64,000 bases of DNA from Roseiarcus sp963726105 (GTDB taxonomy: Bacteria; Pseudomonadota; Alphaproteobacteria; Rhizobiales; Beijerinckiaceae): assembly GCA_963726105.1 (NCBI GenBank), contig CAVSBJ010000026.1, forward strand, positions 372,001-436,000, given 5' to 3'. Below, one piece after another: positions 56,607 through 64,000 of this stretch. The position numbers were made by a program, and so were the translations under genes. Below the pieces are notes generated by a model, which was not told the DNA's origin, made no database searches, and saw only the letters and a program-made list of their open reading frames with translations. Position 1 is the first letter of the stretch. Every line of letters begins with the position of its first letter.

Positions 56607-57541
56607 TCGGCATTTCGTAGATTCTCGCTGGGTCGGTTGGGGGGCTGGATCAGCCCCGCGATATCATCGGGCAATTGCATCGCGAACAGGTTGCGGGCGA
56701 GCGGCGAGGGCGGCTGCCGATCGCTCATCACCAGTCCGATGGTGCGTTGCGCGACCGGTTCGACCAGTTCGATTGCTCTTGTGCCCTCCGGCACGCCGAA
56801 GAAGCGCAGGAGCTGGCGAGGCACGATCGCTGACCACTGGCCCGCGCTCACATGCGAGACGAGGTTGAAGATCGAGTTGGTCTCGACCGCTGGGACGGGC
56901 TTCGCCCCCACCGAGCGAAACACGCCGTCGATGATCCGCCAATTCTGCATGTCGGGCGTCAGCAGGCACAAAGGCGTATTCGCCGCTTCGCGCCAGGTGA
57001 CTTGGGTCCGCCCGGCAAGCGCGCCGCTTGCTGGGGTGAGAAAGAGGTATTCCTCGACGCAGACCGGTTTGGTCTTAACGTGCGCCATCGGTTCGGCGTC
57101 GAGATAGGTGAGGCCGACGTCGAGCTCGAACTCTTCGATCCCGCGATCAATTTCCTGGCTGTTCATGGAGATGATGGCGACGGTCACGCCGGGAAAGCGC
57201 GCGTAGAAGGGACCCGTCAACTGGGAAACCAAGGGGAGCGCGGTCGGGATGACGCCGATCCGAAGCCGTCCGGTGAGGCCCTTGTCGATCTCCTCGAGTC
57301 CGCGCCGAAGGTTTTCCACTTCGGCCAGAATGCGGTGGGCGTGTTCCAGGGCGACTTGCCCCTGCGGCGTCAGGCCCACATAGCGGTGCCCACGTTCGAC
57401 GATCGGCGCGCCAAGATCGTCTTCAAGCAGTCGAATCGCGGCCGAAAGGGTGGGCTGCGACACGTGGCAGGCGTCTGCGGCGCGGCCAAAGTGCTTTTCT
57501 CGCGCGAGCGCCACGAGATATTCGAGTTGACGAAGGACCAT
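56600..57541 (-). CDS. LysR-family regulator of the fds operon
   Basis: A 313-residue protein. The N-terminal HTH reads MVLRQLEYLVALAREKHFGR with ADACHVSQPTLSAAIRLLED. The C-terminal effector-binding domain follows (RLRIGVIPTALPLVSQLTGP). It lies directly upstream of fdsG on the same strand, with a dyad in the gap and a matching dyad in its own promoter, so it probably regulates itself and the formate dehydrogenase. It is like the FdsR regulators of other bacteria; the formate response is inference. Confidence 0.85.
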   Translation of the reverse strand: MVLRQLEYLVALAREKHFGRAADACHVSQPTLSAAIRLLEDDLGAPIVERGHRYVGLTPQGQVALEHAHRILAEVENLRRGLEEIDKGLTGRLRIGVIPTALPLVSQLTGPFYARFPGVTVAIISMNSQEIDRGIEEFELDVGLTYLDAEPMAHVKTKPVCVEEYLFLTPASGALAGRTQVTWREAANTPLCLLTPDMQNWRIIDGVFRSVGAKPVPAVETNSIFNLVSHVSAGQWSAIVPRQLLRFFGVPEGTRAIELVEPVAQRTIGLVMSDRQPPSPLARNLFAMQLPDDIAGLIQPPNRPSENLRNAER

Positions 57542-57589
57542 GACGCCCTATCCAGGCGCTCGTCGTGGCGCCCTCATGAGGCAAGGTCA

Positions 57590-57604
57590 ATAGCAGGTTC
57601 CTAT
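57590..57604. promoter_or_regulatory. LysR-type ATAG-N7-CTAT dyad upstream of lysR
   Basis: ATAG, seven bases, then CTAT, followed by CG. It is 49 bases upstream of the lysR start and 69 before the divergent SCO1-like gene. It shares TTCCTATCG with the site before fdsG. Confidence 0.7.
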
Positions 57605-57672
57605 CGGGTTGACCCTCCGTCCGGAGATCGCCCCATTTCGCAGTTAGGAGGCCCGCTCCGAATGGAGGTCCA

Positions 57673-58281
57673 ATGCCGGAAGCTGAAGCCAACAACGCGC
57701 CGCGATCGCGCACGTTTGCAATCCGCGTGGTCGCAACTCTCGTGGCCGTCGTTGTGGTTGGCTTTGCGGCGTTCATGCTGACAAGTCCGTCGGAAAGGCC
57801 GCGCGGGCCCCTGATCGGCGGACCCTTCGCGCTTCAAGACGGGACCGGCAAGACCGTCAGCGATCAGACGCTGAAGGGGCGGCCCTTCCTCGTCTATTTC
57901 GGTTATACTCACTGCCCAGACGTCTGTCCGACCGAGCTTGCGCGCATCTCCGACATTCTTGGCAAGATGGGGAATAAGGCCATTCCCGCGCTGTTCATCA
58001 CCGTCGACCCGGAGCGCGATACGCCAAAGGTGATGCAGGACTATGTCTCGAGCTTCAATCCCGCCGTGGTCGGCCTTTCCGGCGGCCCGCAGGCGGTGGA
58101 AGCAACCGAGAAGACCTTTCGGGTCTACGCCCGCAAGGGCCAAAAGCAATCCGACGGCGACTATTCGATGGACCACAGTTCGATCGTTTACCTCATGGAC
58201 AAGAACGGCGCCTTCGTCGAAGCCTTCAATGTCGAGCGCTCGCCTGAGGACGCGGCCAAGGATCTGGAGAAATATCTGTGA
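57673..58281 (+). CDS. SCO1/SenC-family copper chaperone
   Basis: A 202-residue protein with an N-terminal membrane anchor at about 16-37. The thioredoxin-like domain has FGYTHCPDVCPTELARI, with the copper-binding CxxxC, and the third ligand His in YSMDHSSIVYLMD. SCO proteins deliver copper to cytochrome c oxidase Cu-A. It is divergent from lysR; no oxidase gene is nearby. Confidence 0.9.
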   Translation: MPEAEANNAPRSRTFAIRVVATLVAVVVVGFAAFMLTSPSERPRGPLIGGPFALQDGTGKTVSDQTLKGRPFLVYFGYTHCPDVCPTELARISDILGKMGNKAIPALFITVDPERDTPKVMQDYVSSFNPAVVGLSGGPQAVEATEKTFRVYARKGQKQSDGDYSMDHSSIVYLMDKNGAFVEAFNVERSPEDAAKDLEKYL

Positions 58282-58401
58282 GCTTCGACGCCATTGTCCG
58301 GCAAGGCGGCACTTGCTAGAGCCAACGCGAAAACAGGGAGACGCTCTTGGGGCGCCCCCGTCGCCCAGGCGAAATCGCCGAGAGCAGAAAGTCTGAACGA
58401 G

Positions 58402-59007
58402 ATGGACAAGTTTACGACATTGACCGGGGTCGCGGCGCCGATGCCGATCGACAATATCGACACGGACATGATCATACCCAAGCAATATCTCAAGACGATC
58501 AAGCGCACCGGCCTCGGCGCGGGTCTGTTCTCCGAAATGCGCTATCGCGAGGATGGCTCCGAGAACCCCGACTTCGTCCTCAACAAGCCGGCCTACCGAA
58601 AGGCGTCAATTATCGTCGCCGGCGACAATTTCGGCTGCGGCTCGTCGCGTGAGCATGCGCCCTGGGCGCTGCTCGACTTCGGCGTCCGCTGCGTGATCGC
58701 GACCGACTTCGCCGACATCTTCTACAACAATTGCTTCAAGAACGGTGTCCTGCCGATCAGGGTCTCGGCCGAAGATCTCGCCAAGCTCCAGGACGACGCC
58801 GAACGCGGCGCGAACGCGACGCTGACGGTCGATCTGCCGGCGCAGGAAATCCGTGGTCCCGACGGCGGGGTCGTCAAGTTCGAGATCGATCCCTTTCGCA
58901 AACAGTGCCTCATCGAAGGGCTCGACGACATCGATCTCACCCTGGTCGAGACCTCGGCGATCGAAGCGCACGAGAAGAAATCAGCCGCGGCCCATCCCTG
59001 GCGATGA
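58402..59007 (+). CDS. leuD: 3-isopropylmalate dehydratase small subunit
   Basis: A 201-residue protein from the ATG at 58402. LeuD motifs are PIDNIDTDMIIPKQYLKTI, GDNFGCGSSREHAPWAL and ATDFADIFYNNCFKNGVLPI. With LeuC it isomerises isopropylmalate in leucine synthesis. leuC is not in the window. It follows the SCO1-like gene on the same strand, at 120 bases. Confidence 0.95.
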   Translation: MDKFTTLTGVAAPMPIDNIDTDMIIPKQYLKTIKRTGLGAGLFSEMRYREDGSENPDFVLNKPAYRKASIIVAGDNFGCGSSREHAPWALLDFGVRCVIATDFADIFYNNCFKNGVLPIRVSAEDLAKLQDDAERGANATLTVDLPAQEIRGPDGGVVKFEIDPFRKQCLIEGLDDIDLTLVETSAIEAHEKKSAAAHPWR

Positions 59008-59489
59008 CACCCTCCAGCTCGGTTGCCTTCGGTTTGTCTCCTTCTCGGCAGCGGGCGGCGACATTGGTCGGGTCGATCCGTTTGGGTTTTCTTGCGCTTG
59101 GCCGTTTGGGTGCGAAGTCCCTGCCCATGAGGGTCGGATTGTCTTGGAAGCGGGGAACTGTTTCTTGCACCTTTCCTCTTGCGTTGAGAGGCGTCCGAAC
59201 GGGCGCGCTGCAGTCGCGGCCATTCGGAAGGGCGGGATTGCTCATGGGGCAAGCTTATTCGGTTTCTGATTTTCTGTAATAGATTGTCGCCGCCTCCGCC
59301 GTTCCCTTCGGCCGCCTCACTCCAAAAGCGGCTCGCTCAAGGTAGGTGGACGGCCCCGGGTTGGGCTTCAGTTAGGCGCCGCGCGCGCCACAGGAACACA
59401 AGACGAAAAACGGACCATTGGCGTTTATTGGTTCTCCCGGACCATCGGTTCAGGAGATCGCTTTGCGCCGCCGCAGATGTCACCAGGCG
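59008..59489. other. Gene-free region after leuD
   Basis: About 480 bases between the convergent leuD and extensin-like genes. Frames on both strands lack good starts or coherent composition. No hairpin with a T run was recognised. Confidence 0.5.
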
Positions 59490-60437
59490 CTAATTGCCGT
59501 GGTCGCGGATCGAGGAGGTCGGACTCGTATCGACGCTTGGACCGGCGCCGGCCGGCAGGATCGGCGGCGCGGGATCGCTCTCGCCCATCGGCGCCGGCGG
59601 CAAGGCGCCGTCGGGTCCGTCGCCCGGCCCCGGCGTGGCGTCCGGAGGCGGAGCGGCGACGCCCGGCGCGCTCAGGTGCGCGATGTCGAGCGGTTCGTCG
59701 ATGTCGGGCGCCGGCGGCAGGCCGTCGCGCGGCCCGGGCGCCGGCAGGAGATCGGGCGCGGGGGTTGGCTTGCAGATGCGCCGGGGGCCCGTGTCGGTCG
59801 AGCCGTGATTGGCGAGATCGAGATGGATGTGGTTGTAGTGGAACACGTCCGCGCCCGGGCCCAGGACCGTGGTGAAATACTGACAGGCGCCCGCGTGGAC
59901 CTCGTGCAGGAAGGCGGCTTCCTGGGTGTCGGGCGCCTTCCAGTCGTGGACGAACGCGATTTCTCGGCCGTCGGCGAGCGTGAAGCCGGCGACGTCGACC
60001 GCGTTGCCGAATGCGTGTTCCGAAAGCCGCGCGCCCGGCATGTTGTCGATCCCCCGGCAGCTATAGGCGCCGAACACGTTGACGGTCGCGACCCTTTGCC
60101 CGAAGCGGGTCTGCGCATCGGGCTCGACGATGGCGTTGAGCCAGGCCTCGAGCGCCGGAATCATCGGACAGTCGATGGTCAAGGTCTTGTCAATGGCGAT
60201 CGCGCCGTTATCGACCGCCGAGACTTTCAGCGGACGGGTCATTCCGCAAATGCCCGGACCGTCGATCTCGGGCGCGGAGACAATGGTGTCGGAGAGGGTG
60301 ACCTGCTGGCGGGCGAAGCAGGCGTTCTCGGCCTGCGCACGCCAGACCGGCCGCTCGGGGCGGCCGGGAAATCCGCAGCTCACGAGACACAAAGCGGCGA
60401 TCAAGGCGAGCAACACAGGCGGAACGCAACGCGCCAT
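59490..60437 (-). CDS. Extensin-like lipoprotein
   Basis: A 315-residue protein. The signal LLALIAALCLVSCG is a lipobox ending at Cys 21. An extensin_C domain spans about 35-230 (ISGICGMTRPLKVSAV-type start, GARLSEHAFGNAVDVAGFTL, HVHAGACQYFTTVLGP and the HYNHIHLDL metal-like motif). The last 85 residues are Pro/Gly/Ala-rich and low complexity. It probably acts at the cell wall like a D,D-peptidase-fold protein; the function is unproven. Confidence 0.85.
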   Translation of the reverse strand: MARCVPPVLLALIAALCLVSCGFPGRPERPVWRAQAENACFARQQVTLSDTIVSAPEIDGPGICGMTRPLKVSAVDNGAIAIDKTLTIDCPMIPALEAWLNAIVEPDAQTRFGQRVATVNVFGAYSCRGIDNMPGARLSEHAFGNAVDVAGFTLADGREIAFVHDWKAPDTQEAAFLHEVHAGACQYFTTVLGPGADVFHYNHIHLDLANHGSTDTGPRRICKPTPAPDLLPAPGPRDGLPPAPDIDEPLDIAHLSAPGVAAPPPDATPGPGDGPDGALPPAPMGESDPAPPILPAGAGPSVDTSPTSSIRDHGN

Positions 60438-60559
60438 GGCGCTAGATTTGGGCCGATTGCCTTAAGAATCGCTGAACCAACGCGCGTTAAGATTCGCTCA
60501 ACCATGATCGGGCGCTGCGCCATCTCGTCGCCGCACTTTGCCAGCAAGGAGGCCTCGCT

Positions 60560-61216
60560 ATGGGCGGCCGACAGCGGAATTGGCGAATAGCGGCCTTGGG
60601 GCTCGCATTCGGACTTGCGGCGACTGCGCCGGCGGCCGCACACCCGCATGTGTGGGTCACCGTCAAAAGCCAGATCGCCTTCACGCCTGACGGAAAGGTT
60701 TCGGCGGTGATTCACGATTGGGTTTTCGACGAGATGTATTCGTCTTTCGCCACCCAGGGCCTCGCGCCAGCCGGCCAGCTGGTGAAGAAGGAGCAGTTTG
60801 CGCCGCTGGCCAAGGAGAACGCCGGCAGCCTGGCCGAGATCGGCTATTTCACCACGCTGAAGATCGGCGGCAAGGCCATGGATTTCGACCCGGTGACCGA
60901 CTACTGGATGCAGGAGCGGCCCGACCATCTGGTCGAATTCCATGTCACCCTGCCGCTCAAGACGCCGACCCCGGTGAGCAAGTTCCTCACTCTTCGGGTG
61001 TCCGATCCGGAATTTTTCATCGATTTTGAGTTCGACGACAAAGAGCCGGTGACGCTGGTTTCCGCACCATCAGGGTGCACGGCGACGGTGGCCAAACCCA
61101 AACCGCTCGAGGCGAACGACAAACAGAAGCTCTCGGAATCGTTCTTCACCAATCTCGCGCCCGGAACCAATTTCGGTTTCAAGATGGCGAGCGCCGCCAT
61201 CGTCGCCTGCCCATGA
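60560..61216 (+). CDS. DUF1007-family periplasmic protein
   Basis: A 218-residue protein with a signal peptide (LALGLAFGLAATAPAAA-like, cleaved before HPHVWV). The mature end AHPHVWVTVKSQIAF is the family hallmark and could bind metal. DUF1007 proteins regularly sit next to nickel/cobalt transporters. Its stop overlaps the transporter start by ATGA, so the two are a unit. A role in metal uptake is inference. Confidence 0.85.
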   Translation: MGGRQRNWRIAALGLAFGLAATAPAAAHPHVWVTVKSQIAFTPDGKVSAVIHDWVFDEMYSSFATQGLAPAGQLVKKEQFAPLAKENAGSLAEIGYFTTLKIGGKAMDFDPVTDYWMQERPDHLVEFHVTLPLKTPTPVSKFLTLRVSDPEFFIDFEFDDKEPVTLVSAPSGCTATVAKPKPLEANDKQKLSESFFTNLAPGTNFGFKMASAAIVACP

Positions 61217-62268
61217 AGAAGCGCTCAATCGTGCGGATCGGCCTTGGTTGGGCCGCTTGGAGCGCATCGGTCGTGGCCGCGGCCGCTCAGCTTGCCCAGC
61301 GGCCGTTCGCTGTCGCGGGCGGCGAGGGCGGAGGCGGCGGGGAAGGCGGGCTCACGGGCTGGCTCATGGCGGCGCAGTCATCGCTCACCCATCTCATCGC
61401 AGGCAAAGTGCACGCGCTGCATGGGCAACCCGGCGCCGCCTGGGGCCTGATGGGCCTTGGCCTCGCCTATGGGGTGGTGCACGCGGCCGGTCCTGGACAC
61501 GGCAAGGCGGTCCTTGCCTCTTACATGCTGGCCAATGAAACCTCGCTCAAACGCGGCGCGGTGATGGCGCTGATGGCGGCGCTGCTTCAGGCGCTGATCG
61601 CGATCGTGCTCGTCGGCGCGGCCGGGTTTGTCTTCCAGGCGACCGCTTCACAGATGAGTCACGCAGCCGACTGGATCGAGCTCGCAAGCTATTGCAGCGT
61701 CGCCGCCATCGGCGCCTGGCTGGTCTGGCGAAAGGGCGCGGCGCTCCTTGCGGCCCTGAGTGAGCACGCGGAGCGCCGCCGCGCATTGGCTTCCACCCCG
61801 GCCTATGCCGGCGTCGCATGGGAGCGGCCGGGCTTCAGCCTTTCCGCCGCCGCCTATCGCGCGGGGGCGCCCGACGCGCCGAGCAAACTCGCGGACGATT
61901 GCGGGCACATGCACATGCCCGATCCGGCCGAGCTCAACGGCTCGTTTTCATGGCGGGCGGCGGCGGGAACAGTGATCGCCGCTGGCGCCCGTCCATGCTC
62001 GGGCGCGATCCTGGTGCTGGTGTTCGCCCTGGCGCAAGGGCTGTTCGCCGCGGGGGTCGCCGCCGCCTTCGCCATGGCGATCGGAACAGCGGTGGCGACA
62101 GGCGCGCTCGCGTGGGTGGCCGTCTTCGCCAAGTCGACGGCGATGCGCCTTGCCGCGGGGGAAAATTCCCGCCTTGCGCTCGTGGCGAGGGGATTCGAAT
62201 TCGTCGCCGCGCTCGCGGTGCTGACCTTTGGCGTCGCGCTACTGGTCGGCGTGCGCGGGGCCGCCTGA
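61213..62268 (+). CDS. Nickel/cobalt transporter, RcnA/HoxN-like
   Basis: A 351-residue membrane protein. It has HAAGPGHGKAVLASYMLANE near residue 91, the family's histidine motif, and a second motif GARPCSGAILVLVFALAQGL near residue 255. A His-poor cytoplasmic loop with CGHMHMPDP separates the two halves. Six membrane helices are likely. The direction (import or export) and metal cannot be settled from sequence. It ends before an intrinsic terminator. Confidence 0.85.
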   Translation: MKKRSIVRIGLGWAAWSASVVAAAAQLAQRPFAVAGGEGGGGGEGGLTGWLMAAQSSLTHLIAGKVHALHGQPGAAWGLMGLGLAYGVVHAAGPGHGKAVLASYMLANETSLKRGAVMALMAALLQALIAIVLVGAAGFVFQATASQMSHAADWIELASYCSVAAIGAWLVWRKGAALLAALSEHAERRRALASTPAYAGVAWERPGFSLSAAAYRAGAPDAPSKLADDCGHMHMPDPAELNGSFSWRAAAGTVIAAGARPCSGAILVLVFALAQGLFAAGVAAAFAMAIGTAVATGALAWVAVFAKSTAMRLAAGENSRLALVARGFEFVAALAVLTFGVALLVGVRGAA

Positions 62269-62293
62269 CGGCGGCGCGGGAGAGGCCAAGCAA

Positions 62294-62319
62294 AAAGGCC
62301 GCCGAGGAGGGCGGCCTTT
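62294..62319. terminator. Intrinsic terminator
   Basis: Arms AAAGGCCGCC and GGCGGCCTTT with a 6-base loop. It lies between two convergent genes, 26 bases past the transporter stop, and can serve both. Confidence 0.85.
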
Positions 62320-62342
62320 CCGTCTCGCCGTCTTGATACGCG

Positions 62343-63026
62343 TTACGCGGCGATGGCGGCAGCCTTGCGCGAGGAGCGGTAACCGGCAAAACCGAGGCCG
62401 ACGAAGCCGAGGACCATCATCGCCCATGTCGAGGGCTCAGGCGTCGACGCCGACACGCCGCCCGAAACGTAGTCCAATGCCGTCTCGGAGGTGACGACCG
62501 CGACGCCGAACACCGCGCCCGGGGGACCGAAGCCTAGGCCGTTGCTGAATAGATCCACCACCGTACCGCCGCCAATGGTGAACGCGAGCCCGTAAATATC
62601 CAGGAACGTTCCGTGGCCCGAAAAGTCAGATGCGGTCGGTGGCGCGTTGCCTGGCCAAAACAGATTGTCATAGGTAACGAAGCCGTTGCTCAGGACGGGC
62701 AAGCCCGACGCGACCGCGAATTTGCTGAAATCGTGCGGCGCAAGGAGATTTGTCGATTCCGGAGCGGAGGGAGGGGATAAGATCGGAAAGAGGCTGACCG
62801 ACGCATTGACGATATCGAGGCCATTGTTCGTGTCGGAAAAGGTCCCGCTGACTCCAGTGATCTCAAAGGCGTTTGAGTATTTGGCGTCCGTGCCGGGACC
62901 AAAAGTTATTTCGAGCGATCCGCTAACGCCCTGGCCACTGAATGTGATGGGCATGGTCGAGGCATGCGCCTGACCGACCAGCGCCACTCCCGCGAGCGCC
63001 GCCATGAACCAACTTGTCTTTTTCAT
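62343..63026 (-). CDS. PEP-CTERM (PEPxxWA-type) secreted protein
   Basis: A 227-residue protein with a signal peptide (MKKTSWFMAALAGVALVGQA, then HAS). The C-terminus from about residue 196 reads PEPSTWAMM, then a hydrophobic helix and GYRSSRK, the alphaproteobacterial PEPxxWA sorting signal. The mature part is Gly/Ser/Thr-rich beta sequence. It would be processed by an exosortase and released to the surface; no exosortase is in the window. Confidence 0.9.
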   Translation of the reverse strand: MKKTSWFMAALAGVALVGQAHASTMPITFSGQGVSGSLEITFGPGTDAKYSNAFEITGVSGTFSDTNNGLDIVNASVSLFPILSPPSAPESTNLLAPHDFSKFAVASGLPVLSNGFVTYDNLFWPGNAPPTASDFSGHGTFLDIYGLAFTIGGGTVVDLFSNGLGFGPPGAVFGVAVVTSETALDYVSGGVSASTPEPSTWAMMVLGFVGLGFAGYRSSRKAAAIAA

Positions 63027-63235
63027 CCGAAGTCTCCCATTCCCGCGCGGCGGAAGCGGCGCTCCAGGAGAGTCCCTCCAGCGTCCCCCCGCATTTTCGT
63101 CTTAACAGCCAGTGACCCTGAACCCCCGGTCCAGCACGCCGCGGAACCTGAGCGAAACTTTTTCTCCTGTCAACTTAGGTTTATTTGAGCGTCCCTTGCG
63201 GTATGCCGAAAGGGAATGGCGGAGCCCCCACCTGC

Positions 63236-64000
63236 TTAAGCTGCGGAAGCCGCTTTGGCGGCGCCCAACTCCTCCGCTGCAACCACCGGCTCTGTCATGG
63301 GGTGACTGAGATAGGCCGCGATGCGGGTCGCGAACGCGTTCGGCGTTTCGGCGAACAGCCGCTCGAACTCGACGTGAGCGCGCCGCCTGAGCTTGTGCTG
63401 CTTCGCTGCGATGCGGGCGCCGAGGTTTTCCAGCGCCTCCTGCGGCAAGTCGCCGTGCTCCGCCGCGAAGGATTCGAGCACGTGCAGGTCGTTGAAGTCG
63501 CCGAGCGCCTCGCGAAGATCATTCAGCGCTTGGGCCTGCGCGTTCAGGGCTTCCGGCCAGGCGCAGGACAGGAGCGAGAGCTGGTAGCGCAGATCAACGA
63601 CGCGGGCGCGAAAGGCATGCAGCGCAACCGGATCGTCGCCCTCGAAGGCGAGAGATCCGCGTTTGCGCGCCTGCCGATAAGTGCGGGCGACCGCGGCGGC
63701 AATGTCCTCAGTGCCGACCGCGCTCAGGTCCCACCCCTCGACACGCCTGACGATCGCGTTGAGCCGCGGCCGTGGCGCGGTGGCCGAGAGGCCGCGGCGA
63801 GCGCGCCGGGCCGCCTCCCGCTCGCGCGCGATTGCGGCCATCAGGGGTTCGGAAACCATAGGCGGAGGCTCGAGGCGCTGTACACGCTGCGCCATCACGT
63901 CGAGGTCACGGGCGCGCCCGATCTGGCGTCGCGTGGCGGCCAGCGCCGTGATCGTCACACGAGCCGGCTCGCCGACGCAATGGAGAAAGAGCCGCGTGAT
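63236..64000 (-). CDS. CHAD-domain protein, 5' end cut by window
   Basis: The frame is open to the window end, so the start lies outside. The conserved-histidine helical domain shows LHAFRARVVDLRYQLSLL and the earlier TRRQIGRARDLDVMAQR. CHAD domains bind polyphosphate. The C-terminal end carries DLREALGDFNDLHVLESFAA. No neighbouring gene helps to narrow the role. Confidence 0.8.
   Translation of the reverse strand: MTRLFLHCVGEPARVTITALAATRRQIGRARDLDVMAQRVQRLEPPPMVSEPLMAAIAREREAARRARRGLSATAPRPRLNAIVRRVEGWDLSAVGTEDIAAAVARTYRQARKRGSLAFEGDDPVALHAFRARVVDLRYQLSLLSCAWPEALNAQAQALNDLREALGDFNDLHVLESFAAEHGDLPQEALENLGARIAAKQHKLRRRAHVEFERLFAETPNAFATRIAAYLSHPMTEPVVAAEELGAAKAASAA

Noticed and set aside
58937..59245. 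Minus-strand reading frame after leuD
   Set aside because: It overlaps the end of leuD, lacks a ribosome site and has no coherent domain.

Overview
The window is a GC-rich chromosomal stretch whose gene content and order point to an alphaproteobacterium of the order Hyphomicrobiales (Rhizobiales), possibly a methylotroph or facultative formate oxidiser related to Beijerinckiaceae/Methylocystaceae. The evidence is the ubiE-ubiB-coaBC-dut block, the Rhizobium-type rhamnose ABC operon (rhaK, S, Q, P, T with rhaD), the PcaF/PaaG-like pair, the PEPxxWA-type sorting signal and the soluble NAD-dependent molybdenum formate dehydrogenase operon. The genus assignment is inference only.

Layout. Positions 3-986 hold the end of a serine hydrolase. 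Positions 1346-8991 form a compact integrated element abutting the 3' end of a tRNA with a CAU anticodon (8992-9067). It carries a tyrosine integrase, divergent regulators around a clear operator, a zinc-ribbon protein, a ParB-MT-A70 methyltransferase fusion, a D5-type primase/helicase and a Nu1-like terminase small subunit. No capsid, portal, tail or large terminase gene is visible, so it looks like a phage satellite or a remnant of one. Positions 9.2-20 kb are ordinary chromosome: a glycosyltransferase, a zinc peptidase, a radical SAM protein, an FAD-linked oxidase, an epoxide-hydrolase-like protein, a thiolase and an enoyl-CoA hydratase. Positions 20.3-22.6 kb hold an orphan molybdenum hydroxylase large subunit. 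hisB-hisH-hisA-hisF, ubiE-ubiB and coaBC-dut-rrf2-cysK run from 22.8 to 31.6 kb, all on the + strand.

Positions 31.7-38 kb mix a Gly/Tyr/His-rich lipoprotein, a thioesterase, a PAP2 phosphatase, a WYL regulator with its operator and VOC target, and an MFS transporter. Positions 38-46.7 kb are the L-rhamnose uptake and catabolism locus. A MarR-GNAT fusion and a FUSC pump follow. Positions 50.6-57.5 kb are the fds formate dehydrogenase operon, with a LysR regulator and two copies of a matching ATAG-N7-CTAT dyad. The right end has SCO1, leuD, an extensin-like lipoprotein, a DUF1007 plus nickel/cobalt-transporter pair, a PEP-CTERM protein and the end of a CHAD protein.

Five otherwise normal genes (primase, integrase, hisB, rhaS, fdsB) each carry one single-base indel, two of them in runs of five G. 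Three are conserved metabolic or transport genes, so sequence error must be excluded before any of these is treated as a biological loss. Several families of short intergenic repeats are present. No insertion-sequence transposase, rRNA or CRISPR array was found.
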